Source: an uncultured Bacilli bacterium
GTDB taxonomy: Bacteria > Bacillota_I > Bacilli_A > RF39 > UBA660
NCBI GenBank assembly: GCA_934090735.1
Contig: CAKOJR010000004.1
Location: forward strand, 62,001 to 126,000
Reading direction: 5' to 3'
Length of the DNA stretch: 64,000 nucleotides
Below the pieces are notes generated by a model that was not told the origin of the DNA, did not search any database, and saw only the letters and a list, made by a program, of their open reading frames with translations. Positions 8,822 through 18,740 of the stretch are shown in pieces (positions within the stretch are counted from its first letter, which is position 1; every line of letters starts with the position of its first letter). The translations under genes and the position numbers were made by a program.

Positions 8822-10835
8822 TTTAGTTATAGTGGAGTCCCCAAGTAAAACCAAAACAATTGGTAAATATTTAGGTAGTAATTATAAAGTAGTTTCTAGT
8901 AAAGGTCATATTAGAGACCTAGCAACAACCGGTAAATACGGTCTAGGAATTGACGTAGACAATAACTTTGAACCTAACTATACAACTATTAAAGGCAAAG
9001 CTAATGTCATTAAAGAACTTAAAAGTGATGTTAAAAAAAGCGATACAGTATATCTAGCTACCGACCCAGATAGAGAAGGGGAAGCAATAAGCTGGCATAT
9101 CAAAGATGCCCTAGGCATTAAAGATGATAAATATGAAAGAGTAGTCTTTAATGAAATCACTAAAGATGCAGTCGTAAACGCATTTAAAGTGCCTAGAAAA
9201 ATAGATTATAATCTAGTAAAATCTCAAGAAACCAGAAGAATGCTTGATCGAATCATCGGTTTTAGATTATCTAAATTAATGCAGTCTAAAACAGGTGGTA
9301 AAAGTGCAGGCCGTGTTCAAAGTGTAGCTTTAAAGCTTATTGTTGATAGAGAAAGAGAAATTGAAGCATTCATTCCAGAAGAATACTGGACAATAACAGC
9401 TGACTTCAAAGATTTTAAAGCAGACCTAGAAAAATATCACGGAAAAAAAATTGAAGTTAAAAGTGAAGTAGAAGCAGATGAAATTCTTTCTAAACTATCA
9501 AAAAGTTTTAACATTGAAAGCATCGATAAAAAAGAAAAAGAAAAGAAAGGTGTAATGCCTTTTACGACAAGTACGCTTCAGCAAGCATGTGCTAATAAAT
9601 ATAACTTTGGTGCTAGTAAAACTATGAAAATAGCCCAAAAACTATATGAAAGTGTTGATATTGGCACAGAAACTGTCGGTTTAATTACTTACATGAGAAC
9701 AGATAGTACAAGATTATCAGACGTATTTGTTAAAGACACATATTCATATATTAGAAAAACATATGGTGATGACTACGTAGGCCATGTAAAGGTTAGTAAA
9801 GCAAAAGAAAACGTCCAAGATGCACATGAAGCAATTAGACCAACATCTATTACAAGAACGCCAGACACTATTAAAGAATACCTAACGCCAGATGAACTTA
9901 AAGTATATTCAATAATATATTATAGAGCTCTAGCAAGTCTAATGGCAAATGCTAAAGTACTAGCAACTGTTATAAACCTAGAAAATAATGGATACTTATT
10001 TAAAGCAACAGGCCAGGTAATAACATTTGATGGATTCTTAAAAGCTTATAATAAATATATGGATAGTGAAGAAGTTATCTTACCAGACTTTAGTGATTAC
10101 AAAACAAAAGTAATAGTATCTGAGGATATTGTAAAAGAACAGCACTTTACTAAACCAGCACCTAGATTTACTGAAAGTACCCTTATCAAAGAACTCGAAG
10201 CCTTAGGCATTGGTAGACCATCAACATATGCCAAAATAATGGAAACAATTAAAGAAAGAAGCTATGTTAAAGTTCAAGATAAAAAATTCTATCCAACAGA
10301 TATTGGTATTGAAACTACAGATAAATTACAAGAGTTCTTCTCAAATATTATAAATGTAAAATACACGGCAAACATGGAAAACGATTTAGATGAAATTGCA
10401 AACGCTAAAGAAGATAATATCAAAGTACTTAAAACATTCTATAATGATTTTGAACCTTTAGTAAAAAAAGCCTTCAGTGAAATGGAGAAAAAAGAAGCTG
10501 AAGAAACAGGTGAAAAATGTCCAGAGTGTGGAGCACCACTAGTAATTAGAACAGGTAAATACGGAGAATTTACTGCATGCTCTAACTATCCAACTTGTAA
10601 ATACATTAAACCAAAAGAAACAAGTGTCGTATGTAAGTGCCCATCATGTGGTGGTAACATAGTTGAAAAGCATTCTAAAAGAGGCAAAATCTTTTATGGT
10701 TGTGACAACTATCCAAAATGTAAAATGGCATATTGGGATAAACCAACCGGAAAGTCTTGCCCAGAGTGTGGAGCTATGCTTACTGAAAAGAATAAAAAAA
10801 TAAAATGTTCAAGTTGTTCATATACTGAAAATTAG
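8814..10835 (+). CDS. topA: DNA topoisomerase I
   Basis: Type IA enzyme that relaxes negative supercoils. The Toprim domain opens with LVIVESPSKTKTIGKYLG and has DPDREGEA near residue 85; the active-site Tyr is in TYMRTDSTRLS (about residue 292). After the core come three C-terminal zinc ribbons (CPECG…C…C, CPSCGG…C…C, CPECG…CSSC). At about 673 residues the length is normal. GAGGAGGG at 8801-8808 sets the start at ATG 8814, although the frame opens at 8799. The start overlaps the end of the sulfatase gene by 8 nt, so topA is the last gene of the run from rbgA. A terminator overlaps its stop codon. Confidence 0.97.
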   Translation: MSNLVIVESPSKTKTIGKYLGSNYKVVSSKGHIRDLATTGKYGLGIDVDNNFEPNYTTIKGKANVIKELKSDVKKSDTVYLATDPDREGEAISWHIKDALGIKDDKYERVVFNEITKDAVVNAFKVPRKIDYNLVKSQETRRMLDRIIGFRLSKLMQSKTGGKSAGRVQSVALKLIVDREREIEAFIPEEYWTITADFKDFKADLEKYHGKKIEVKSEVEADEILSKLSKSFNIESIDKKEKEKKGVMPFTTSTLQQACANKYNFGASKTMKIAQKLYESVDIGTETVGLITYMRTDSTRLSDVFVKDTYSYIRKTYGDDYVGHVKVSKAKENVQDAHEAIRPTSITRTPDTIKEYLTPDELKVYSIIYYRALASLMANAKVLATVINLENNGYLFKATGQVITFDGFLKAYNKYMDSEEVILPDFSDYKTKVIVSEDIVKEQHFTKPAPRFTESTLIKELEALGIGRPSTYAKIMETIKERSYVKVQDKKFYPTDIGIETTDKLQEFFSNIINVKYTANMENDLDEIANAKEDNIKVLKTFYNDFEPLVKKAFSEMEKKEAEETGEKCPECGAPLVIRTGKYGEFTACSNYPTCKYIKPKETSVVCKCPSCGGNIVEKHSKRGKIFYGCDNYPKCKMAYWDKPTGKSCPECGAMLTEKNKKIKCSSCSYTEN

Positions 10836-10853
10836 GTTAAGCCTAATTTTTTT
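10831..10853 (+). terminator. Terminator after topA
   Basis: ATTAGG (10831-10836) pairs with CCTAAT (10842-10847), followed by a run of T. The topA stop codon is part of the stem. Confidence 0.8.
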
Positions 10854-10854
10854 A

Positions 10855-10883
10855 TTGAATTAGATTTAAAGTTATTTTATAAT
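10855..10883 (+). promoter_or_regulatory. Sigma-A type promoter of surface paralogue A
   Basis: TTGAAT (10855-10860), a 17-nt spacer and TATAAT (10878-10883), immediately after the topA terminator. Confidence 0.6.
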
Positions 10884-10906
10884 ATTATCTAGGATAGGTG
10901 ACTAAA

Positions 10907-12508
10907 GTGGACGAACTAGAAATAAATAAAAACAAAAGAAAAATTTATATCAGTTTACTAGTATCAGTTTTATGTATTATTGGTGTATCATACGCGTTTT
11001 TTACACTTTACTTAAGACAAGGAGATAATAATGCTGTAACCGCACTATCATGTTTTACAACAACTCTAACAGAAGAAAATAGCGCACTAAACCTAACAAA
11101 TGAATTTCCTATATCAGACGAAAACGGTATGAAGAAAACTCCATTTACATTTAAACTAACTAATACATGTGATAAATATGTAAAAGCCTATATTACCCTA
11201 GATCCATTAAAAGAAGGAACAACCAACTACATACTTAGTAAATATATTAAAGCTAATGTATCATCAAAAGGTACAACTGATAGTGGCTCTTTAATTGTAG
11301 GGAACCAAGCTACTAAAGAACTAGAAAATAAAGATAACGGTTATATCTTAAAAGAAGTAGTTTTAAGTCCAAAAGAAAGTAAAGAATATGACTTAAGAAT
11401 CTGGATGGACTACGATACAACCAAAGAACAAGCAGCTGGTATGTCATATCCTAGTCAAATAGTAATTGTCACAGAACCAAGTAAAGCAACTTTAGCAGGA
11501 ACAATTTTAGCTAATAATGAAGTTAAAACACCGCTTACAGTACCAGGCAGAAAAGTGTCATCAAGTACTGAGGCACTATTAGCAAGTACAGAAGATGATT
11601 ATGGGACGAGCTACTATTTTAGAGGCACTGTCAAAAATAATTATGTAGAGTTTGCAAATAAATGCTGGCGTATAGTGAGAATAACTGGAAATGGAGCAGT
11701 AAAACTTGTACTTCATAATGATAATACAAGCAACGCTGCAAACCCATGTTCGTCAGTTAATAACAATACAACGGCGGCCTTTGCAAGATATTCCGGAACA
11801 ACATATACAAGTGCTTGGAACGAAAATTATGATGACAATGCTTATATTGGCTTTATGTATGGGCAGGCTGGTTCAAATGATTATGGTAGTACCCATGAAA
11901 ATATAAATAAAAGTTCAATCCTTTCTAATTTAGAAACTTGGTATAAAAATAATTTAATCGCCTACGAAAATAAACTTGCAGATGTTATTTGGTGTAACGA
12001 CAAAAGCACATTTACTACTTACACAGATGGTTCTACATACGGAACAGGGCTTGGATACGAAGCTAATACAACCGGGTATGAATCAATGAACAGACTTTAT
12101 GGTGGTAATATTACATCATACGCAAGCCCAAGCCTAATATGTCCCGGTGATAATAATGGCGGTAAGCTATCTAAGTTTACAGTAAATGATATTATAAACG
12201 GAAATGGAAATCTAACTTTTAAAATTGGATTGTTAAGTGTTGATGAATTGGCATTTGCTGGATATGTATATGGTTCATACGGTGATAATACTTATTTACA
12301 AGAAAATGCAGGTGGCGACTGGTGGTCTTTGTCTCCTCTCGCTTTTAGTGGCGGCAGTGCTTACATTTGGGGTATTAAAAATAGTAATATTGACTTAGAT
12401 TTTGCCTTGGATGGCAATTATTGTTTGCGACCATCAGTTAGCGTCTTATCATCAACAATGTTTTCAAGTGGCACAGGCACCTCAGAAGACCCTTATATTG
12501 TAGATTAA
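10907..12508 (+). CDS. Membrane-anchored surface protein A with lectin-like C-terminal module
   Basis: First of three paralogues (others at 22140 and 53263). A charged N-terminus (NKNKRK) and one membrane segment (ISLLVSVLCIIGVSYAFF) are followed by a TasA/camelysin-like beta-rich domain to about residue 200. A conserved module then begins near residue 225: TEDDYGTSYYFRG, FANKCWRIVRITGNG, KLVLHND. The end is WWSLSP, a variable stretch, LRPSVSV and a GTGTSEDPYIVD tail. WWSLSP…RP resembles the FISUMP/DUF6273 or formylglycine-enzyme type of C-type lectin fold. The start GTG 10907 follows AGGTG at 10896-10900; GTG 10898 lies inside that site. It has its own promoter and terminator. Likely exposed on the surface and binding a ligand; the partner is unknown. 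See the separate entry on its variable segment. Confidence 0.8.
   Translation: MDELEINKNKRKIYISLLVSVLCIIGVSYAFFTLYLRQGDNNAVTALSCFTTTLTEENSALNLTNEFPISDENGMKKTPFTFKLTNTCDKYVKAYITLDPLKEGTTNYILSKYIKANVSSKGTTDSGSLIVGNQATKELENKDNGYILKEVVLSPKESKEYDLRIWMDYDTTKEQAAGMSYPSQIVIVTEPSKATLAGTILANNEVKTPLTVPGRKVSSSTEALLASTEDDYGTSYYFRGTVKNNYVEFANKCWRIVRITGNGAVKLVLHNDNTSNAANPCSSVNNNTTAAFARYSGTTYTSAWNENYDDNAYIGFMYGQAGSNDYGSTHENINKSSILSNLETWYKNNLIAYENKLADVIWCNDKSTFTTYTDGSTYGTGLGYEANTTGYESMNRLYGGNITSYASPSLICPGDNNGGKLSKFTVNDIINGNGNLTFKIGLLSVDELAFAGYVYGSYGDNTYLQENAGGDWWSLSPLAFSGGSAYIWGIKNSNIDLDFALDGNYCLRPSVSVLSSTMFSSGTGTSEDPYIVD
12338..12433 (+). other. Candidate variable region in surface protein A
   Basis: The 32 codons between WWSLSP and the end of LRP. 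By hand count GC is about 38%, above the surrounding gene, and codons such as GGC, TAC, GAC, GCC and TGG are frequent. Compared with paralogue C, the borders are nearly the same while most codons inside differ, often in the first two positions. This is the pattern of a diversified ligand-binding site. The signal is weaker than in paralogue C. Confidence 0.4.
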
Positions 12509-12530
12509 GTCACATATGTGGCTTTTTCTT
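12508..12530 (+). terminator. Terminator after surface paralogue A
   Basis: AGTCACAT/ATGTGGCT form a nearly perfect hairpin (12508-12523) followed by a T-rich tail. Confidence 0.7.
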
Positions 12531-12604
12531 TTTGACATAATTTTTATAGATAGACTTTTCTTTATAATTTTAGTAAAATAATATTATATTAGAGGTGAAT
12601 AAGC

Positions 12605-13711
12605 TTGAGTAAGTTTGTTAATATAAAAGATAATGATTTTGAAAGTACAATATGTGAATTCCTAGATCCTGATTTAGTATACGTTCCATATGATAAAAGT
12701 TATAAATTATGTATAAAAGATGGTGATAAAGTATGTTTTAATGATGCCATCTTAAAAAGTGATAACAACACTATTTACAGTCCAGTTAGCGGTGAAATAA
12801 AAGGTGCTACTAGAATGATATGTGATGGTGAATACAAACCATGTATTGTTATAGAAAACGATTTTGAAGAAAGAAAAAGAAATATTACTTATAGTAAACG
12901 TAATTTAAGATTATATGATAAATTAGAAGCGTCTAGCTTAATAAAAAGTTATACAGATATAAGCGAATCTATTGAAGGAGAAGCCCTTATTATAAGTGGT
13001 TTTGATAAAGACCCATTTGAACACGTTTGTTCTAGTATCATCTGTGAAAACACTGATAACTTACTCGAATGTATTGACGCTCTTATTAGTATATTTGGCT
13101 TTCATAAATGTTTCTTAGCTGTAAATAGTGGTGACTCAGATGTCGTAAGCTCTTTAGTTAATTATATAGGTACTTATCCCAATATTGATTTAAGGCTTAT
13201 GCCTTCAGAATATCCTTTAGGTTTTAAAGATATCTTAATTAAAGAACTAGTAAGTAATAACAAAATGGATAAAGGAATATGCTTTTTAAGCGTTAGTGAA
13301 GTTATGGAAATATATCATGCTCTAAAAAAAAGAAGACCTAGTGATAAAAGTTACGTTTATATAAAAGCCCCAAACTCTAAAGGAAAAAGTTTTCACGTAA
13401 AAAACAGTTCATCATTCAAAGATATTATAAATAGATATTATGGCTTATTTGATGACAAAAAAGTTATAATTAATGGCTTAATGAGTGGTTATGAAATAAA
13501 GAACCTTGACGGAGTAATCACCCCAAGAATCAGAAGTATCTTTTTAATAGATAAACCTAATATTAAAGAAGAAGCCTGCATCAATTGTGGCTTATGCAAT
13601 ATGGTTTGCCCAATGGGATGTGATCCCTTGCTAAATTATAAAATGGATAAATGCATTAAATGTGGTTTATGCACATATATGTGTCCAAGTAAAAGGGAGG
13701 TAATAAAGTGA
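12605..13711 (+). CDS. RnfC-like iron-sulfur protein (divergent)
   Basis: The 368-residue protein resembles the RnfC/NqrA family. The N-terminal barrel-sandwich part has VYVPYDK, KDGDKVCFND and YSPVSGEIKG. The middle has the Rossmann-like domain with PSEYPLGFKDILIKEL, matching the PTKYPQG-type segment of RnfC. The usual NGAECEP nucleotide/flavin motif is replaced by SGFDKDP, so NADH or FMN binding is doubtful. Two 4Fe-4S clusters close the protein: CINCGLCNMVCP and CIKCGLCTYMCP. It starts with TTG, supported by GAGGTG 7 nt upstream. It overlaps the next gene by 4 nt (GTGA). Normal RnfC is about 440 residues. No other Rnf subunits (A, B, E, G) are in the window. An electron-transfer role at the membrane is inferred. 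Confidence 0.7.
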   Translation: MSKFVNIKDNDFESTICEFLDPDLVYVPYDKSYKLCIKDGDKVCFNDAILKSDNNTIYSPVSGEIKGATRMICDGEYKPCIVIENDFEERKRNITYSKRNLRLYDKLEASSLIKSYTDISESIEGEALIISGFDKDPFEHVCSSIICENTDNLLECIDALISIFGFHKCFLAVNSGDSDVVSSLVNYIGTYPNIDLRLMPSEYPLGFKDILIKELVSNNKMDKGICFLSVSEVMEIYHALKKRRPSDKSYVYIKAPNSKGKSFHVKNSSSFKDIINRYYGLFDDKKVIINGLMSGYEIKNLDGVITPRIRSIFLIDKPNIKEEACINCGLCNMVCPMGCDPLLNYKMDKCIKCGLCTYMCPSKREVIK

Positions 13712-14553
13712 GCACCTTTGTTAAAGAAGAAACAAATATAAAAAAAATAATTAATTATCTTTACATAAGCATAATTCCACTACTTATATTTGGCTTTTAT
13801 AAAAATGGCATAAAAAGTTATTCTGAAATTCTTATGTTCCATCCTTTAGCTCTTGATTTAATTGGCTTTATATCAGGAGCACTAGTAAGTATTATTTTAG
13901 AAAAGAAAAAGCCATTTGAAAGTTTTTACCCATTCTATGGCTTACTTAGTGCATCACTAGTGTTTCCAAATACAAGTTTAATTATCTTTGGTATTATCTG
14001 TTTTATATCATTATTTATCTATAAAAAAATAGGCAAAAATAGTTTTAATATCGTATGTGTAATATCTCTTATTGTTATTCTAATTAGTAATTTTTATGAA
14101 CCAAGTTATTTAAAAATAGCTATCAATAATAATATCAATCTTGATGGACTTGATTACTTTTTGGGAAAAGGTAGTGCTGGCCTTAATGCTTCATGCACAT
14201 TACTTGCACTTATTAGTTACGCTTACTTATCATCTAAACCATTTTATAAAAGAGAAATACCATTATATAGCTTTTTAGTTTATAACATTCTAATGGTTAT
14301 CTACTTAAGTTTTATTGGTGACATTAATAGTTTATTTGTTAGACTTCTTTCTAACGGAACTATCTTTAGTTTAGTATTTATAAGCACAATGGGAACAACC
14401 AGTTCACATACTTATAGAGGCAGAATTTGTTACTCATTTATTCTAGGAATATTAATGTTTGCCTTATCATTTGGCTTTCCATCTCTTGCCGTAATAAGTG
14501 CAATATTTCTAGTAAGCTTAATGCATAAATATATTGATAAACTATTAAAATAA
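13708..14553 (+). CDS. RnfD/NqrB-like membrane protein (divergent)
   Basis: This 281-residue protein has about eight to ten membrane segments. HPLALDLIGF near residue 45 and GSAGLNASCTLLALISYAYL near residue 150 match the RnfD/NqrB layout, in which a GSxGExSxLA-type segment follows the flavin site. The SGAT-type motif that receives covalent FMN in RnfD is not visible in the stretch before it. At 281 residues it is shorter than usual RnfD (about 320-350). The overlap with the RnfC-like gene shows the two are made together. The pair could shuttle electrons from a cytoplasmic donor into the membrane, but loss of the flavin motif argues against a normal Rnf reaction. Confidence 0.65.
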   Translation: MSTFVKEETNIKKIINYLYISIIPLLIFGFYKNGIKSYSEILMFHPLALDLIGFISGALVSIILEKKKPFESFYPFYGLLSASLVFPNTSLIIFGIICFISLFIYKKIGKNSFNIVCVISLIVILISNFYEPSYLKIAINNNINLDGLDYFLGKGSAGLNASCTLLALISYAYLSSKPFYKREIPLYSFLVYNILMVIYLSFIGDINSLFVRLLSNGTIFSLVFISTMGTTSSHTYRGRICYSFILGILMFALSFGFPSLAVISAIFLVSLMHKYIDKLLK

Positions 14554-14562
14554 AGTAAAATT

Positions 14563-14585
14563 CTACCTAAATGGTAGTTTTTTTA
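14563..14585 (+). terminator. Terminator after the RnfC/RnfD-like pair
   Basis: CTACC (14563-14567) pairs with GGTAG (14573-14577), followed by eight T. Confidence 0.75.
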
Positions 14586-14688
14586 TGAAAAAATGCACAA
14601 ATTTGCAATTTTTGTCAAAAAAAATAAAGGAAATAGGCATGTTATGGGTAATAAATAATATATAGAGGGTTTATTTAAGGTGATATAA

Positions 14689-16416
14689 GTGGCAAGGATT
14701 GCAGAAGAAGATATAAATAATATTAGAAGTAATGCTGATATTGTCTCTATAATTGGTTCGTACATTAAATTAGAGGCTAAAGGTAAAAATTATTTTGGGA
14801 TATGTCCATTTCATAACGATCACAACCCTAGTATGAGTGTATCACCAGATAAACAAATATATACATGCTTTGTATGTGGAGCAAGTGGTAACGTCTTTAG
14901 TTTTGTTCAAAATTATGAAAACGTTTCCTTTATTGAAGCAGTTAAAATAATTGCTGATAAAATAGGCTATAATATTAATATAAATATAAATGAAAATCGG
15001 GTTAATCAAAAGTATTATGATATGACGAGTCTTGCTAGTAAGTACTTTGTTAATAATTTAAATGGGACTAGTGGAGATGCAGCAAGAAAATATTTAATTA
15101 ATGAGAGGCACCTAGATGAAAAAACCATCGAAGAATTTAATATAGGGTTTGCATCAAACGATAATAATCTTAGTAAATTGTTAAAAAGCAAAGGCTATAG
15201 TGACAAAGAAATAATTGACGTATCACTAGCCAGCTTTGGAAGTAATGGATTGTCTGATTTATTTAGAGGAAGAATTACTTTTCCAATAAATAATGATAAA
15301 GGAGAGCCCGTTGCTTTTTCTGCCAGAATATTTAATGGTGAATCAGATAACAAATACATAAACTCAAGAGAAAATATCATTTTTAAAAAAGGCAATATTT
15401 TATTCAATTATGATAAATGTAGATCTGAAGCAAGTAAAGAAAAAAAAGTTATTCTTGTTGAAGGCCAGATTGATGCAATAAGGGTGTACTCATCTGGTAT
15501 AAAATACGTTTGTGCTTCACTAGGAACAGCTTTAACCGATGAACACATTAAACTATTAAAAAAATTAAATGCTAAAGTTATACTATGTATGGACAATGAC
15601 AAGGCTGGAGAAAAAAGCACATTATCAAATGGTGAAACACTTATTAAAAATAATTTAGAAGTTCTTGTTGTAAGATTATCTGGCGAAAAAGACCCCGATA
15701 GTTATATATTAAAATACGGAGTAGAAGCATACAAAGATGCTATTAATAATGCAGTTTCTTACTTCGACTTTAAAATGAATTTGCTTAAAAGTGAAAGTAA
15801 TCTAAATAAAGCAGATGAACTAGCAAACTATATAAACTCTGTTATTGAAGAACTTAATAAAAGTGATGATGATATCTTAAAAAGTGTAACAATCAGTAAG
15901 CTGGCAAGTGAATATAATTTAGATAAAAAACTACTAGAAAGTAAACTCATTAAAAAAGAGCCAGTTAAAATAGTACCAGTCAAAATAAATAAAAGAAAGC
16001 TTAGTCGTAACGAAAAAAGTGCTGAAGCTCTTATCAATATCATGATGAGTGATTCTAAATATATTAAATTATATGAAAAAAGGCTCAGCTACATCCCAGA
16101 TAAAACTTACCGGCTTATAGCTAATGATATTTTAGCTTACTATAAACTGCATGGCTCATTTAACATTGCCGACTTTATATCATATACCGAAAGTTATCCA
16201 TACAGTGACTTAATTCTAAAAATATTAAGCATCGAAGATTATAGTCCAGATGACTTTGAAATGCTTATCAAATATATTAAAAATTGGGATAATGAAGAGA
16301 AAATCAAAGAATTAAAAGAGGAAATAAAAAAAATAACTGATATAAATGAAAAAGAAAGAATTAATGATTTAATAATCAAAATAAAACGAGGGAGTGAAGA
16401 TTATGAAGAAAATTAA
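14689..16416 (+). CDS. dnaG: DNA primase
   Basis: Makes RNA primers at the replication fork. The N-terminal zinc ribbon is [15 protein letters not shown] followed by [10 protein letters not shown]. The RNA-polymerase core includes the EER-like region, [14 protein letters not shown] and FRGRITFPI. The Toprim motifs are VEGQIDAI (usually EGYMDV) and LCMDNDKAG. The C-terminal part of about 150 residues should bind the DnaB helicase. 575 residues, normal length. GTG start with AAGGTG at 14678-14683. It overlaps the next gene, sigA, by 14 nt; the dnaG-sigA pair is the classic macromolecular synthesis operon. Confidence 0.97.
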   Translation: MARIAEEDINNIRSNADIVSIIGSYIKLEAKGKNYFGICPFHNDHNPSMSVSPDKQIYTCFVCGASGNVFSFVQNYENVSFIEAVKIIADKIGYNINININENRVNQKYYDMTSLASKYFVNNLNGTSGDAARKYLINERHLDEKTIEEFNIGFASNDNNLSKLLKSKGYSDKEIIDVSLASFGSNGLSDLFRGRITFPINNDKGEPVAFSARIFNGESDNKYINSRENIIFKKGNILFNYDKCRSEASKEKKVILVEGQIDAIRVYSSGIKYVCASLGTALTDEHIKLLKKLNAKVILCMDNDKAGEKSTLSNGETLIKNNLEVLVVRLSGEKDPDSYILKYGVEAYKDAINNAVSYFDFKMNLLKSESNLNKADELANYINSVIEELNKSDDDILKSVTISKLASEYNLDKKLLESKLIKKEPVKIVPVKINKRKLSRNEKSAEALINIMMSDSKYIKLYEKRLSYIPDKTYRLIANDILAYYKLHGSFNIADFISYTESYPYSDLILKILSIEDYSPDDFEMLIKYIKNWDNEEKIKELKEEIKKITDINEKERINDLIIKIKRGSEDYEEN

Positions 16417-17515
16417 TGAAGTCAAAACACTTGACGAAAGAAAGGAAGAATTACTTGCTTTAGGTAAAAAAGAAGGATTTATTACATTTGAGCAGCTTGC
16501 TGATGCCCTAAAAGGGTTAGATATTGATAGTGATGCCTTAGATGAATTATATAACTTATTTATTGAAAATGGCATTACTGTAGTTTCTGGGGAAGAAAAT
16601 AATGGTGGAGAAGCTAATAACCCAGAAAATGTTAAAGAAGAGGAAGTTGAACTTTTAACTGACGAAGATTTAACAAAAGATATTAATATTAATGACCCAG
16701 TAAGAATGTACTTAAAAGAAATCGGACGTATTAGTTTGCTTAGTCCAGAAGAAGAAGCAGAACTTTCAATTAGAGTAGCAAATGGCGATGAAGCAGCTAA
16801 AAACATCTTAGCAGAATCTAACTTACGTCTAGTTGTCTCAATAGCAAAACGTTATGTAGGAAGAGGCTTACTATTTTTAGACCTAATTCAAGAAGGTAAC
16901 ATTGGTTTAATGAAAGCTGTTGAAAAATTTGACTATGACAAAGGTTATAAATTTAGTACATATGCAACATGGTGGATTAGACAAGCAATCACAAGAGCAC
17001 TAGCTGACCAAGCAAGAACAATTAGAGTTCCAGTACATATGGTTGAAACAATCAATAAAATGGCTAGAATTCAAAGACAACTTACTCTAGAATTAAATCG
17101 CGAACCAAGTGATGAAGAATTAGCTAAAAAGATGGGTATTAGTCCAGATAAGGTTCGTGAAGTAATGAAAATAAGTCAAGATCCAGTAAGCTTAGAAACA
17201 CCAATTGGAGAAGAAGAAGACTCACATTTAGGTGACTTTGTTCCTGATGAAAGAAGCTTAAGCCCAGAAGAATATACTACTAATGAAATTTTAAAAGAAG
17301 AAATTAAGAGTGTTCTTTCAACTTTACAACCTCGTGAACAACAAGTTTTAGAATTACGTTTTGGGCTTATCGATGGTACTAGCTACACATTAGAAGAAGT
17401 TGGTAAGAGATTTAATGTTACACGTGAAAGAATTCGTCAAATAGAAGCAAAAGCTTTAAGAAAACTTAGACACCCATCTAGAGCAAAAAAACTTAAAGAT
17501 TTTATGGTGGATTAA
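16403..17515 (+). CDS. sigA: Primary sigma factor SigA (RpoD)
   Basis: Directs RNA polymerase to housekeeping promoters. Region 1.1 is in the first 90 residues; [16 protein letters not shown] is region 1.2. [37 protein letters not shown] and [13 protein letters not shown] are region 2 with the -10 contacts. Region 3 ([13 protein letters not shown]) follows, and region 4 ([21 protein letters not shown]) reads the -35 box. About 370 residues, the usual Bacillus-type size. ATG 16403 is favoured by GAGGGAG about 8 nt upstream; GTG 16394 overlaps that site. The start lies inside the dnaG 3' end. trmK begins 2 nt after its stop. Confidence 0.97.
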   Translation: MKKINEVKTLDERKEELLALGKKEGFITFEQLADALKGLDIDSDALDELYNLFIENGITVVSGEENNGGEANNPENVKEEEVELLTDEDLTKDININDPVRMYLKEIGRISLLSPEEEAELSIRVANGDEAAKNILAESNLRLVVSIAKRYVGRGLLFLDLIQEGNIGLMKAVEKFDYDKGYKFSTYATWWIRQAITRALADQARTIRVPVHMVETINKMARIQRQLTLELNREPSDEELAKKMGISPDKVREVMKISQDPVSLETPIGEEEDSHLGDFVPDERSLSPEEYTTNEILKEEIKSVLSTLQPREQQVLELRFGLIDGTSYTLEEVGKRFNVTRERIRQIEAKALRKLRHPSRAKKLKDFMVD

Positions 17516-17516
17516 T

Positions 17517-18173
17517 ATGAAAATAAGTAGACGTTTAAAATCACTTGCAGGACTAGTTACATTAGATGATAAAGTAGCAGATATCGGTTGTGATCACGCG
17601 TTATTAGACGTATATATGGTAAAAAACAAAATAACTGATAAAGTGCTTATCGGTGACGTTTCAGAAAACGCCCTAGATAATGGTATTCAAAATATCAAAA
17701 AATACCACTTAGAAAATGAAATTACTGCTAAATGTGGCAATGGACTAGACGTTATCACAGACGAAATCGATACAGTTATCATATCTGGTATGGGTGCCTC
17801 AACAATTATCAAAATACTATCTAGTAGTAAGTTAAAACAAATAAAAAAATTAATTATCCAATCCAATAATGATTATTATCTACTTCGTAAATTCTTAACA
17901 AATAAGGGCTTTTATATTTCTCATGAAGCAGTTATATATGACAACGGAAAATATTATATCAACATTATGTTTCAAAGAGGATTTAAAAAATATAGTAAAA
18001 AAGAACTTATTTATGGGCCAATTCTTATGGATTCAAACAAAGAATATTTTGATTACCTATTAAAAAAACAAACAGGTATTCTAGAAAACGTTCCTAGATA
18101 TCGTATCTTTACAAGAATAAAAATGAAAAAGAAAGTGTTCTTTTTAAAAAGACTAGGTAATAAAAATGTATAA
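17517..18173 (+). CDS. trmK: tRNA (adenine-22-N1)-methyltransferase TrmK
   Basis: Uses S-adenosylmethionine to make m1A22 in tRNA. VADIGCDHALLDVYMV (from about residue 20) is the SAM-binding motif I with the CDH of this family. GDVSENALDN is motif II, and ISGMGASTIIKIL near residue 88 is the family signature. 218 residues, normal length. It starts 2 nt after sigA, in the same place as in Bacillus (sigA-trmK), and overlaps the next gene by 8 nt. Confidence 0.93.
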   Translation: MKISRRLKSLAGLVTLDDKVADIGCDHALLDVYMVKNKITDKVLIGDVSENALDNGIQNIKKYHLENEITAKCGNGLDVITDEIDTVIISGMGASTIIKILSSSKLKQIKKLIIQSNNDYYLLRKFLTNKGFYISHEAVIYDNGKYYINIMFQRGFKKYSKKELIYGPILMDSNKEYFDYLLKKQTGILENVPRYRIFTRIKMKKKVFFLKRLGNKNV

Positions 18174-18729
18174 GAATATTAAAAGATTGATTGATTTCTT
18201 TTTAGGTCTTGCCATTTTAGCTATAATCTGGCCAATTATAATCATTGTTTATATTATTTTAAAAATTGATTTAGGGGGTAAAATAATATTTGAACAAGAA
18301 AGGCTCGGCCTTAACATGAAGCCTTTTATAATTTATAAATTTAAGTCAATGAAAGATGACACCTCACTTTCCCATGATGAGAGAATCACTAAAGTGAGCT
18401 TTTGGCTTCGAAGAAGCGGCTTAGATGAACTGCCAAACATTTTTAATATCATCAAAGGTGATATGTCTTTTGTTGGTCCAAGAGCACTTATGGCACATGA
18501 TGACACAATGCCTAAAGAATTCTTAAATCCCGAAAGATATAAAGTTAAACCTGGCGTATTTGGATTAGCACAGTATCATGGTAGAAGAAACATCACTGAC
18601 AGTGAAAAATTAAAATACGATTTAGAATACGTTAAAATCGAAAGTTTTAAAGTCGACGTTAAACTATTTTTCTTAAGCATATACGAAGTCATAACCGAAA
18701 TATTTAGCTATTTTAAAAAGAGCAACTAA
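18166..18729 (+). CDS. Bacterial sugar transferase (undecaprenyl-phosphate sugar phosphotransferase type)
   Basis: Small monotopic phosphoglycosyl transferase that loads the first sugar phosphate on undecaprenyl phosphate. The N-terminal re-entrant hydrophobic helix is FFLGLAILAIIWPIIIIVYI. The core has FEQERLGLNM, YKFKSMKDDT with the Asp of the catalytic pair region, RSGLDELPN, IKGDMSFVGPRAL and the C-terminal KPGVFGLAQYHGRR. 187 residues, the minimal catalytic unit. It may start a surface polysaccharide or glycolipid; no other sugar genes are adjacent, so the product is unknown. Overlaps trmK by 8 nt, and a terminator follows. Confidence 0.9.
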   Translation: MYKNIKRLIDFFLGLAILAIIWPIIIIVYIILKIDLGGKIIFEQERLGLNMKPFIIYKFKSMKDDTSLSHDERITKVSFWLRRSGLDELPNIFNIIKGDMSFVGPRALMAHDDTMPKEFLNPERYKVKPGVFGLAQYHGRRNITDSEKLKYDLEYVKIESFKVDVKLFFLSIYEVITEIFSYFKKSN

Positions 18730-18740
18730 TGCTCTTTTCT
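18716..18740. terminator. Bidirectional terminator between convergent genes
   Basis: AAAAGAGC (18716-18723) pairs with GCTCTTTT (18731-18738). The symmetric A/T flanks make it work on both strands: for the sugar transferase on plus and the small membrane protein on minus. Confidence 0.75.
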
